Part shown: positions 15,896 to 23,061 of the stretch, in pieces
How positions within the stretch are numbered: the stretch's first letter is position 1
How the letters are laid out: every line of letters starts with the position of its first letter
From: a virus
IMG/VR virus record: IMGVR_UViG_3300021089_000025
Span: 1-23,061 of that record
Direction: 5' to 3' (one strand)
DNA: 23,061 nucleotides
Program-made: the position numbers and the translations under genes
The notes under the pieces: model-generated
Seen by the model: the letters and a program-made list of their open reading frames with translations, nothing else
The model's database searches: none
What the model was told of the DNA's origin: nothing

Positions 15896-16704
15896 TGAAG
15901 GAGATATTCTATCAGGCATCACTGCCCAGAGCAGGGTCTACCTTATTACAAAACATCTTAGGCCAACATCCAGACTTCTACGTTACCCCCACATCAGGGG
16001 TGCTAGAGTTAGTGTTTGGGGCCAGAGTTAACTTTGATACTTCTCCTGAGTTTAAAGCTCAAGATAGTGCAGAGATGGTAACAGGATTCAGGGCGTTTTG
16101 CTCTGAGGGCGTTAAAGGTTTCTTTAATGCTATAACCGATAAGCCTTACATTGTAGATAAAAGTAGGGGTTGGGGGGTTTATTATGACTTCCTTAGCTTC
16201 TATCAGGATAGCCCTAAAGTTATCTGTATGGTCAGGGATTTACGAGATGTGTTCAGCTCTATGGAGAAACAACATCGTAAAGCTCAGAAGACCTCCAGTG
16301 GTATTAGTAATGATGGTGAGATGGAAGGTACTACCACAGCTAAACGTGTGGATATATGGGCTAACTCTCAACCGGTTGGTCTAGCCTTAGACAGATTACA
16401 TCAGGTGTTACTAGAGAAGCATCCTATCTTATTTGTTAGGTATGAGGACTTAACTAAGAACCCTCATACAGAATTAGATAAGATTTATGATTACTTAGGT
16501 GTACCTAAACATAAGCATAACTTCACAGATGTTAAACAAATCACTGAAGAAGATGACAGTGTGTATGGTGGAGCTGGTGACCACACAATCAGAGGTGATG
16601 TTAAAGCATTACCTTCTGACTATGATGATGTACTAGGTAAGCAGACTGCCGAGAATATCAAAAGAGGGTACCCTTGGTTCTATGAAACCTTTGGGTACAA
16701 CTGA
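15895..16704 (+). CDS. PAPS-dependent sulfotransferase family protein
   Basis: 269 residues. The family moves a sulfonate group from 3'-phosphoadenosine-5'-phosphosulfate to a hydroxyl or amine on a glycan, protein or small molecule. The 5'-phosphosulfate loop is SLPRAGSTLLQNIL (residues 9-22, core PRAGST 11-16). The 3'-phosphate site is MVRDLRDVFSSMEK (112-125), with Arg and Ser at expected spacing. DKSRGW (88-93) and RYEDLTKNPHTEL (182-194) are also typical. It has no signal or membrane segment, so it acts in the cytoplasm. Its place between fibre accessories and lysis genes suggests it modifies a virion glycan or host surface precursor; substrate unknown. Confidence 0.88.
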   Translation: MKEIFYQASLPRAGSTLLQNILGQHPDFYVTPTSGVLELVFGARVNFDTSPEFKAQDSAEMVTGFRAFCSEGVKGFFNAITDKPYIVDKSRGWGVYYDFLSFYQDSPKVICMVRDLRDVFSSMEKQHRKAQKTSSGISNDGEMEGTTTAKRVDIWANSQPVGLALDRLHQVLLEKHPILFVRYEDLTKNPHTELDKIYDYLGVPKHKHNFTDVKQITEEDDSVYGGAGDHTIRGDVKALPSDYDDVLGKQTAENIKRGYPWFYETFGYN

Positions 16705-16756
16705 GTTGATGAACCTACACAACCTATTAGAAATTTAACTAAAGAGAGTAATTAAT

Positions 16757-16975
16757 ATGGAAGAAGTAACAACCGAAGAAATAGCACGGCACTACAGCGC
16801 ACTTGGCGACAGTGTTGATTTAATTAACGAATACAACTCTAGCCCACCTAGTGACCTGAGTTCCGATGAAGTAGCTGATGCTATCTCACGCAATAAAGAA
16901 CACTTGGTTATCATGCTTGCGAAAGACTTCTGGACAACAGAAGATTTGACTGCTGCTACAGCTGCTGCTGCATAA
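16757..16975 (+). CDS. Small acidic phage protein, unknown function
   Basis: 72 residues, preceded by AAAGAGAG. It is acidic and helical: TTEEIARHYSALGDSVDLIN, then DEVADAISRNKEHLVIMLAK, then DFWTTEDLTAATAAAA. The Arg-Asn-xx-His-Leu and DFWTTEDLT segments look like those of small proteins often seen near phage fibre genes. It may be a chaperone or virion protein; the sequence alone does not tell. Confidence 0.75.
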   Translation: MEEVTTEEIARHYSALGDSVDLINEYNSSPPSDLSSDEVADAISRNKEHLVIMLAKDFWTTEDLTAATAAAA

Positions 16976-17089
16976 TACAAAATGTGGTCAGACATAACCA
17001 CACTATACCCAACCCACATAGCGCCTGCCATAGCGCCAGTGGGACAGGTATTACTTAATGAACCTCAGGTAATAAGGAGGCAAGATTAT

Positions 17090-17164
17090 ATGCGTGTACA
17101 ACCACCAAGTAAGCCTTACCAGCCCACGGCATATAGCACTATACATTGGGTGGCAAAATGTTAG
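17090..17164 (+). CDS. 24-residue ORF with strong ribosome site
   Basis: AAGGAGG (17074-17080), the best Shine-Dalgarno match I see in the window, lies 9 bases before ATG 17090. The product is 24 residues, MRVQPPSKPYQPTAY then STIHWVAKC, with no membrane segment. Its stop overlaps the next ATG (17158) by seven bases. It could be a real micro-protein or a leader that feeds ribosomes into the next gene. An in-frame upstream ATG at 16982 would give 60 residues but lacks a ribosome site. A 9-bp direct repeat CATAGCGCC lies near 17018-17038. Confidence 0.45.
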   Translation: MRVQPPSKPYQPTAYSTIHWVAKC

Positions 17165-17592
17165 CCGAACTCGCTGTAGCCAATGCAGCCTTTGGTGTCA
17201 TTAAGCAAGCCCTGTCTAATGGTAAAGAATTAGTAGATGCAGGAGATGCAGTTGGTAAGTACTTCAAGGCTGAGAACGATATAGCCAAAGAGGTAGCTAC
17301 TAAAGGTAAAGGATCGGCACTAGAAGCTTATCAAGCACAACAACAACTACGTAAACAAGAAGATGAGCTGAAATACATGCTCAATAAACAAGGACTCCTC
17401 GGATACTCCAACTTTATACAATTTAAAGCTGAATGGGCTAGGGAGCAGAAGGAACAAGTTAAGCTGGCAGCACGTAAGAGGCACCAGAGAGCTAAGGTAC
17501 TAGAAGAAAACATAACTATTGGCCTCAAGGTTGGTGGTATACTATTACTAATAATGGCCACCCTCTTTGGTGTTGCCATCTACTTGAGATGA
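17158..17592 (+). CDS. Membrane-anchored coiled-coil protein of lysis region
   Basis: 144 residues from ATG 17158; a TTG at 17146 is an alternative. The N-terminal helix is mildly hydrophobic (ELAVANAAFGVIKQAL). A long charged helix with QQQLRKQEDELKYML follows, then LLGYSNFIQFKAEWAREQKE. A single C-terminal membrane span IGLKVGGILLLIMATLFGVAIYL (about 120-142) ends in Arg. Tail anchoring puts the helical part on the cytoplasmic side if the end crosses outward. It lies upstream of a holin-like gene and endolysin and overlaps the next start (ATGA). It could help lysis, or be an internal virion protein; not a classical spanin. Confidence 0.75.
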   Translation: MLAELAVANAAFGVIKQALSNGKELVDAGDAVGKYFKAENDIAKEVATKGKGSALEAYQAQQQLRKQEDELKYMLNKQGLLGYSNFIQFKAEWAREQKEQVKLAARKRHQRAKVLEENITIGLKVGGILLLIMATLFGVAIYLR

Positions 17593-17870
17593 TAAACATG
17601 GATGACTTCAATAGTCGCTTAGATAGATTGGAAACGAAGATAGATAAACTATCTGATGCAATGATTACATTAATACAGCACGACACTAAGATTGATGGGC
17701 TAGTGGCCCACAATAATACGCAGGATAATAGGCTCAATAAACACTCGGAAGCAATTGACGCGTACGCTGTTAAACTAGCTACAGTGTCCAAGGCGAGTGG
17801 TGCCAATGAGTGGTTTGTTAGATTATTAATTGCTGCTCTAGTTACTGGTGCAGCGTTTATGCTGAGGTAG
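17589..17870 (+). CDS. XhlA-like small membrane protein (holin accessory)
   Basis: 93 residues, starting in an ATGA overlap. Residues 4-50 are a coiled coil (RLDRLETKIDKLSDAMITLI), and a C-terminal membrane span WFVRLLIAALVTGAAFML occupies about 75-92. Coiled coil plus one C-terminal span is the design of the hemolysin XhlA family, which helps phage lysis at the cytoplasmic membrane. It sits four bases before the endolysin gene. Confidence 0.75.
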   Translation: MINMDDFNSRLDRLETKIDKLSDAMITLIQHDTKIDGLVAHNNTQDNRLNKHSEAIDAYAVKLATVSKASGANEWFVRLLIAALVTGAAFMLR

Positions 17871-17874
17871 TAAT

Positions 17875-18261
17875 ATGTTTAAATTAGGTAATAATTCACT
17901 TAACAATAGAGCTGGTGTAGACCCCCGCCTTATAGAGATCAGTGACCGTGCAATTCAAATTAGTATCATTGATTTTGGTATCCCTAGCACTGGTGGCTTG
18001 CGTACCACTGAAGATCAAGCCGCATTGTTCACCGCAGGTAATTCGAAAGCAGATGGACGCACCAACAAGAGCTACCACCAAACAGGAAGGGCACTGGACG
18101 TGTACGCTTACGTTGACGGTAAAGCCAGTTGGGAGAAAGAGCATCTGGCTATAATTGCAGTTGCTATGATGCAAGCTTCAGCAGAACTGGGGCACAGACT
18201 TCAATGGGGTGGTCTATGGAAAAGCTTTCAGGACATGCCACATTTTCAACTAGGAGAGTAA
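17875..18261 (+). CDS. Endolysin, peptidase M15 family
   Basis: 128 residues, a single-domain enzyme that cuts the peptide of peptidoglycan, as T5-type L-alanyl-D-glutamate peptidases do. Zinc ligands are visible: H68 in SYHQTGRALDVYAY, D75 in the same motif and H123 in DMPHFQ, with D120 as the likely catalytic acid. QWGGLW (110-115) before the last motif is typical. There is no signal peptide and no cell-wall binding domain, so it needs a holin for release. Small size suits a Gram-negative host. It lies between an XhlA-like protein and the holin. Confidence 0.92.
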   Translation: MFKLGNNSLNNRAGVDPRLIEISDRAIQISIIDFGIPSTGGLRTTEDQAALFTAGNSKADGRTNKSYHQTGRALDVYAYVDGKASWEKEHLAIIAVAMMQASAELGHRLQWGGLWKSFQDMPHFQLGE

Positions 18262-18262
18262 T

Positions 18263-18712
18263 ATGAGCTGGAATCCATTCTCAAAAGTAGTAGAAGTTGT
18301 TGGTTCTATAGGCAGTACATATCTTGAAGGTAAGAATGCCGTAGCCAAGGCAACATCTGCGGCTAAGATAATCACCATCAAGGCAGAAGCTGATATGAAA
18401 ACAGCCAATGCCAGGGCAGCTCATAAGCTTGCTGACGATGGCCAGACTCAGGATTATAATCTAGATGCTATTGCAATGCAACAAATGGATAAGTCTATTG
18501 TTGATGACATAATGATAGCATTACTATTAGTACCTATTGGTGCATCCTTTGTAGGGTACCATGCAGAAGTAACCGCAGCATTTGAGTCATTCGCATCTAT
18601 GCCAGATTGGTACCAGTACTTAGTTATTGGTGTATATGTAGTCAAGTTTGGTATGCGTGGTTTATTGACTAAATTAGTATCAGGTAAATTAGGTAGTCTT
18701 AAGAAAGCATAA
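18263..18712 (+). CDS. Holin, GTA-type three-span family
   Basis: 149 residues, starting two bases after the endolysin stop. The N-terminal half is Lys/Ala/Asp-rich and helical, with NLDAIAMQQMDKSIVDDIMI. Membrane segments follow at about IMIALLLVPIGASFVGY and WYQYLVIGVYVVKFGMRGLL, with a semi-hydrophobic AFESFASMPDWY between. This matches the gene-transfer-agent holin family (3TM, PF11351-like), including the MxxS(K/I)xD motif before the first span. It forms the membrane lesion that frees the endolysin. The terminator stem begins in its stop codon. Confidence 0.82.
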   Translation: MSWNPFSKVVEVVGSIGSTYLEGKNAVAKATSAAKIITIKAEADMKTANARAAHKLADDGQTQDYNLDAIAMQQMDKSIVDDIMIALLLVPIGASFVGYHAEVTAAFESFASMPDWYQYLVIGVYVVKFGMRGLLTKLVSGKLGSLKKA

Positions 18713-18750
18713 CCCCCTTAAAGGAGAGGTAACCCTAGGGGGTTATTTTT
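18711..18750 (+). terminator. Rho-independent terminator after lysis genes
   Basis: AACCCCCT (18711-18718) pairs perfectly with AGGGGGTT (18737-18744) around an 18-nt loop, followed by ATTTTT. The stem overlaps the holin TAA. A smaller hairpin GGTAACC may form inside the loop. Confidence 0.8.
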
Positions 18751-18772
18751 AACAATATTTAGGAGTAGTACA

Positions 18773-18964
18773 ATGGAAATTTGGTTATATGATGCTAGTG
18801 CATTAAAGTATTTTAAAGTATTAGATTTTACAGTGGATGCCAATGGCCTCCTAACCGGTAATGTGGGTGTAACAGGAGCTACTGTTGCCTCTGCCGCAGG
18901 TGACTATGTATTTAAGTTTGGTTCCCGTGGACTTAATGACGTATTAGTAATCGCTAAACGATAA
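18773..18964 (+). CDS. 63-residue beta-rich protein, unknown function
   Basis: It starts after AGGAG and lies just past the lysis terminator, so it may open a new transcript, though I see no clear promoter. The product alternates hydrophobic and polar residues (YFKVLDFTVDANGLLTGNVG, then GDYVFKFGSRGLNDVLVIAK), suggesting a small beta fold. It precedes the nozzle gene by 18 bases, so a tail role is plausible. Family not recognised. Confidence 0.75.
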   Translation: MEIWLYDASALKYFKVLDFTVDANGLLTGNVGVTGATVASAAGDYVFKFGSRGLNDVLVIAKR

Positions 18965-18982
18965 TAAAGATGGAGGTCACCT

Positions 18983-20656
18983 ATGCCTAAAGTAGATATA
19001 CCAGAGTTTGGGTTAAAGGGTTTGAACACAGACCTCCCTTCTTTTGTTTTACCACTAGAAAATTTTAGTGATGGGATGAATATAAGATCTAGTAATAATA
19101 GATTATCGGCTGTGCCTGCTCTCACTACATATACATCTACCTTTACAGCATTGAATAAGATTTACCGGGGTGCCCAATGGACACCTGCAGGTTCTTCTTT
19201 CTATAATATTGCGGTAGTAGGTAATAAGACATCTGATAATTCAGTAAAGGCTTACGTAGACTTTAATGGTACTGTGGCTACTCTGGATTTCCCTGCAACA
19301 ACTGATAACCCGATTGGTTCCAATGACCCTGATCTATTCGTATTTAACGAATTATTGATAGGTAATTTCGAAAATAATAGACCTATGTACTCATCACCTA
19401 ATGCATCTACTCAGGGTGACTTTGCGTATATACCTAACTGGTTACCCGCTGTAAGGACTAACAACGTGGAACTTACTGGAGTGGCATTAGGTGTATCTTA
19501 CTACATCTCTGAGGCCACTACTAGTGATTGGTCAAGTGTAGGTGGGCCTTCTGTTGCAGAAGTAGGTGATACTTTCCTTTGTACAGCCGCTGCTGCTGAT
19601 ATTACAGCATTAGGTAAAGTATCCTCTGCAACCCAGTTATATGCTAAAAATATAGCTCAGTATAATGGTCGGCTTATAGCCATGAACCTTTACGGTGGTG
19701 CATTAGAGCCTATCACACTATCCTGGAGTACACCTATATCTAACATAGCAAGCTTATCAGCTGTTAGATGGTCTACCAATGGTGCCTTTTCAGATGGTGA
19801 CGATTTAATAACAGATACTGCGGGTAAGCTAATAGATGGTGGCCAACTAGGTCAGTATTTTATAGCTTATAAAGAGGATTCTGTAATCCGATATAGGGAT
19901 ACAGGTTCTCCTTTCTTCCTAGTGCCAGAAGTAGCATTTGCTGATGATGGTATGTATAGTAATAAATGTTTTGTAGAGATAGAAGGTAACAGGCATGTAG
20001 TGCTTGGTAACCGTGGTGTCTACGTACATAATGGTGGCCCTGATAAAGAGAATATATCTAAGGGTGTTGTAGAGGGTGATCTATATAACTCTATTAACCC
20101 TGCACATAAAGATCGTACATTCCTATTTAGGCATAGTGAAGAGAAAGAGGTTTGGATTTGTTATTCTACTACAGCTAATTCAGGTGATGGCTGTAATCAG
20201 GCGCATGTATTCAATTATCAGACTAACTCGTGGTATAAGCGTAGTTTACCTGACATTAATCACCTTGAAGAAACAGAGATCGCTGGTGCATATATTGCAT
20301 TAGCCTTTAAACCCTCTACAAGTAGTGTATTTAAAATTGGAGCAACCGTAGAGCCTACAGGTTATGTTGCATTCCAATTAAACACTATGGGGGATACAAG
20401 TTCCACCAAGAATATTAGTGCTGTGTATCCTAAGTGCCTCAATACGTTGAAGCTAAAGATACAGGGCACTAGCAAAGTTGGAGGTAATGGTTCAGTTGCA
20501 TTTGGGGTTGGTAAGGAATTTAACCCCATAACGGACTATAAGTTTGATACTCGTGTTAACGGTAGATTTATCAGCATGAAATTAGAGATGGTTGGTGGGG
20601 TTTCCCCCGAAATTTCAGGAATTGAAGTAGACGTAGAGGCAGGGGGTTTAAGATAA
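18983..20656 (+). CDS. Probable tail nozzle/tubular protein
   Basis: 557 residues after GGAGG at good spacing. The N-terminus (PEFGLKGLNTDLPSFVLPLENFSDGMNIR) and repeated beta strands with DPDLFVFNELLIGNFENNRP, QYFIAYKEDSVIRYRDTGSP and HVVLGNRGVYVHNGG are like nozzle or stabilisation proteins of podoviruses (T7 gp12 and P22/SU10-type), a beta-propeller tube below the adaptor. Residues about 155-215 (VELTGVALGVSYYISEATTS to FLCTAAAADITALGKV) look like a small inserted domain that also occurs in other phage tail proteins. It is far from the adaptor gene, with fibres and lysis genes between. Confidence 0.7.
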   Translation: MPKVDIPEFGLKGLNTDLPSFVLPLENFSDGMNIRSSNNRLSAVPALTTYTSTFTALNKIYRGAQWTPAGSSFYNIAVVGNKTSDNSVKAYVDFNGTVATLDFPATTDNPIGSNDPDLFVFNELLIGNFENNRPMYSSPNASTQGDFAYIPNWLPAVRTNNVELTGVALGVSYYISEATTSDWSSVGGPSVAEVGDTFLCTAAAADITALGKVSSATQLYAKNIAQYNGRLIAMNLYGGALEPITLSWSTPISNIASLSAVRWSTNGAFSDGDDLITDTAGKLIDGGQLGQYFIAYKEDSVIRYRDTGSPFFLVPEVAFADDGMYSNKCFVEIEGNRHVVLGNRGVYVHNGGPDKENISKGVVEGDLYNSINPAHKDRTFLFRHSEEKEVWICYSTTANSGDGCNQAHVFNYQTNSWYKRSLPDINHLEETEIAGAYIALAFKPSTSSVFKIGATVEPTGYVAFQLNTMGDTSSTKNISAVYPKCLNTLKLKIQGTSKVGGNGSVAFGVGKEFNPITDYKFDTRVNGRFISMKLEMVGGVSPEISGIEVDVEAGGLR

Positions 20657-23061
20657 TGGCTAAGCTTTTCATACCTAATGACCTCACTAGATCACAACTT
20701 GATGCCTTCCGTAGCATAGAGATGGAGCTTAATAAGCTTGCTTCAGGTGGTCTAACCACAGGTACAGGTCCACCTACATTAACATCTAAGCTTCAAGATG
20801 GTTCTTTATATTATGATTACACTAATTTAAACCTATATGTTCTCAATGGTATTAGTTGGAATATAGCTGCTACACAGTTACATACACGTTATGCAACAGG
20901 TGTGGTTAATCCTGACCAATCAGGTAAGGTTTCCTTAGCTAGTAATATTACAGGCTTCTCTACCCAACCATTTGACACTGCAGGTGAACAATTACTATGG
21001 AGAGGAACCTGGTGGGGATCTGAGGTAGCTTCTACAGACCCTACTGATTATATATGGACATATACCTCAGGTGCAGATGGTAACAACATACGAGTAGAGT
21101 ATTCTACCGATGGTACAACATGGGTAACCACACAAGCATCTGGAGTTGTATACCTATATATACGTACTGCTCAAGACACTAATAATGATGGTGCCTACAT
21201 TGCAGGTCTAGCCTCTAAGTTCGTACCAGAGAAGGGCGTGGAGTATGATGATGGCGGTACTGTAGCACAGCTTACTATCTACAAGCGAAGCTCAACTGCG
21301 TTATCCACACCAACAGGTGGCCAGTATAACTTCGGAACGCATACATTAACAGCCCCAACTGGTTGGACCTCATCCATACCTACAGGCACTGACCCTGTGT
21401 ACTCAAGCGTAACATTAGCTAACATCATAGGTAACACAGGTACTGACACTACACTAACATGGTCAAGCCCTGAGATTACTATCTCTGATGGTACAGCAGG
21501 TAGGTCCGTATATACAACTAATGTTTACTTAAGACAGGCTACAGCACCCGGAACACCAGTATCTGATACAGGTTCCTTTGCATTTGGCACTAACGTTCTA
21601 ACAGTCCCCACAGGATCACCTTCAACTGAAGTGTGGTCTAAGGGTATGCCTAGTGGTACTGACCCACTATACGCATCAGAAGCTACCTTTAGTGTCTTAG
21701 GGGATACGGGGACTGACTCGACAGTGGACTGGGGTACTCCTCGTGTTGTTGCACAGGATGGTGTAACAGGGTTAGATGGCATCTCAACATATCTGTTCAG
21801 TGTGTTCCAGAGGTCAGCTACTGCATTAACAGCTGCACCAACTACTGGTTCTTATAACTTTACAACAAATACACCTACAGCCCCTACAGGGTGGTACGTG
21901 GAAGTACCTTCGGGAACTGACCCACTGTATGTAACAACAACCCTAGCGTCTACAACGGGGCCTACGGGTAGTGATAGTACATTAACATGGTCTACCCCTG
22001 TCATCCTAGCGCAGGATGGTTATACACCAGTACAGGGTGTTGACTATTATGACGGTACAGGCATTTATATAAGCTATATATTTATTACAGGTACAACTAC
22101 ACCCACTGCACCTACAACAGGTTCTTTTGACGGCACTACGGAAACTATACCTACAGGTTGGCAGGATGACCCATACGTTACAGCTGGTAGTATTACATAC
22201 GTAAGTAAGCGTACTTATACTCAGACACTCGTTAACGGTGTGGCCAGTACAACTTGGACAACCTCTACTTGGTCAACACCTTCTAAGTTCTATGAGAGGG
22301 GTGATGATGGTGATAGTTATACTGGTACTACCGAGTACTATAAATTAACTAATAGCACTACCGCACCTACTATCGCATCTGGTTCATGGCTAACAAGTCC
22401 ACAATTCCCAACATCTAGTAACCAGTATCTATGGAACTACAATGTAAATACCAGAACCATAGGTAATGATATCAACAGTCCTGTGAGTTTAATCACACAG
22501 TATGTTGAAGATGGTGTAGGGATATCTTCCATAGGTGAGGAATACGCTAAGAGTAGCTCTGGCACCACTGCACCTACATCGTGGGGGACATATGCAAATG
22601 CACTGCCACTGAGTGATACATCACCCTATTTGTGGAACAAAACTACAACTACATATACCGATGCGACTGATACCAGTACATCTACTATTATAGCAATCAA
22701 AGGTATTGACGCAGACGCACTAACTGTATCTACTAGTACATCAAATGGTGTGACCACGCTAACATTCAGTGATGGTACAACTGCTTCTGTTAACGATGGC
22801 GCAACTGGTACAGCTTCTGGCGTTAAAGTGATATACGCTACAAATGCTTCTGGAACTAGTGCTTCATTTACTAAAGGTTCTCGGACATACGTTAACTATT
22901 ATGAGTGGACAGGTTCTGCTCCTACATCTGTACCCTCTGGTCTTACCTATACTTTATTCGTAGGGGAAGATGGTGATAATGCTGGTGTGTTAGCTATATA
23001 TGCTGATGATGCAACAGGGACTGGTGCTTCTCTCACTGACAGCACTAAAGATTACGTAAAC
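20656..23061 (+). CDS. Large repeat-rich tail protein, partial at right edge
   Basis: An open frame of 802 codons starts in a TAATG overlap with the preceding stop and runs off the window without a stop. The N-terminus (LFIPNDLTRSQLDAFRSIEM) is helical and could dock to the nozzle. A beta region follows, then at least three copies of a roughly 85-residue module from about residue 195: YKRSSTAL, GxYNFGTxTLTAPTGW, PxGTDPxYxS, xWSxP, DG. Later shorter modules read SPYLWNKTTTTYTDATD and YYKLTNSTTAPT. This style is known from tail-tip, fibre-hub and host-specificity proteins. A central tail fibre or tip attached to the nozzle is the best guess. Confidence 0.85.
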   Translation, partial: MAKLFIPNDLTRSQLDAFRSIEMELNKLASGGLTTGTGPPTLTSKLQDGSLYYDYTNLNLYVLNGISWNIAATQLHTRYATGVVNPDQSGKVSLASNITGFSTQPFDTAGEQLLWRGTWWGSEVASTDPTDYIWTYTSGADGNNIRVEYSTDGTTWVTTQASGVVYLYIRTAQDTNNDGAYIAGLASKFVPEKGVEYDDGGTVAQLTIYKRSSTALSTPTGGQYNFGTHTLTAPTGWTSSIPTGTDPVYSSVTLANIIGNTGTDTTLTWSSPEITISDGTAGRSVYTTNVYLRQATAPGTPVSDTGSFAFGTNVLTVPTGSPSTEVWSKGMPSGTDPLYASEATFSVLGDTGTDSTVDWGTPRVVAQDGVTGLDGISTYLFSVFQRSATALTAAPTTGSYNFTTNTPTAPTGWYVEVPSGTDPLYVTTTLASTTGPTGSDSTLTWSTPVILAQDGYTPVQGVDYYDGTGIYISYIFITGTTTPTAPTTGSFDGTTETIPTGWQDDPYVTAGSITYVSKRTYTQTLVNGVASTTWTTSTWSTPSKFYERGDDGDSYTGTTEYYKLTNSTTAPTIASGSWLTSPQFPTSSNQYLWNYNVNTRTIGNDINSPVSLITQYVEDGVGISSIGEEYAKSSSGTTAPTSWGTYANALPLSDTSPYLWNKTTTTYTDATDTSTSTIIAIKGIDADALTVSTSTSNGVTTLTFSDGTTASVNDGATGTASGVKVIYATNASGTSASFTKGSRTYVNYYEWTGSAPTSVPSGLTYTLFVGEDGDNAGVLAIYADDATGTGASLTDSTKDYVN

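Noticed and set aside
16982-17089. N-terminal extension of the 24-residue ORF to 60 residues
   Set aside because: ATG 16982 has no ribosome site, while an internal ATG follows AAGGAGG.

Overview
The window is the structural half of a tailed double-stranded DNA bacteriophage genome. Every gene I can support lies on the + strand. They are packed with short gaps or 1-8 base overlaps (TAATG and ATGA couplings), and most have Shine-Dalgarno sequences, so the host is a bacterium. The gene set is DNA packaging, portal, scaffold, a capsid protein of the kind called DUF5309, a SU10-type head-tail adaptor, a probable tail nozzle and several fibres. There is no tape-measure, tail tube or sheath gene. 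This fits a short-tailed (podovirus-like) phage. Host genus cannot be read from the sequence; fibre and small-protein styles resemble marine phages, which is inference.

Layout. 1-217: non-coding leader with a possible terminator, a sigma70-like promoter and a 19-bp element repeated 44 bp apart. 218-2602: large terminase, a possible small-terminase-like protein and a 50-residue basic protein. 2652-6558: portal, a small unknown, scaffold and a small AT-hook-like coiled-coil protein. 6559-6811: structured leader of the capsid gene. 6812-7926: major capsid protein, broken by an apparent -1 frameshift near its 3' end, followed by a strong terminator. 7996-9016: a small unknown and the adaptor.

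9026-15379 is a fibre module of four proteins: a heptad-repeat stalk, a fibre with two blocks of YadA-like 17-residue beta-roll repeats, and two short proteins. The last three share a C-terminal tip architecture (Gly-rich linker, about 170-177 residues, ending GTxxLYG). 15397-16975 holds small tail-associated proteins and a PAPS-type sulfotransferase. 17090-18712 is a lysis cassette: a 24-residue ORF, two small membrane-anchored coiled-coil proteins, an M15 peptidase endolysin and a GTA-type 3-TM holin, closed by a terminator. 18773-23061 holds a 63-residue unknown, the probable nozzle, and a very long repeat-rich tail protein that runs off the right edge after 802 codons.

The genes together package DNA, build the head and tail, recognise the host surface and lyse the cell. 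The most notable points are the capsid frameshift, the family of three linked tip domains, the sulfotransferase embedded between tail and lysis genes, and the repeated element upstream of terL. No RNA genes, CRISPR arrays, insertion sequences or minus-strand genes were found.
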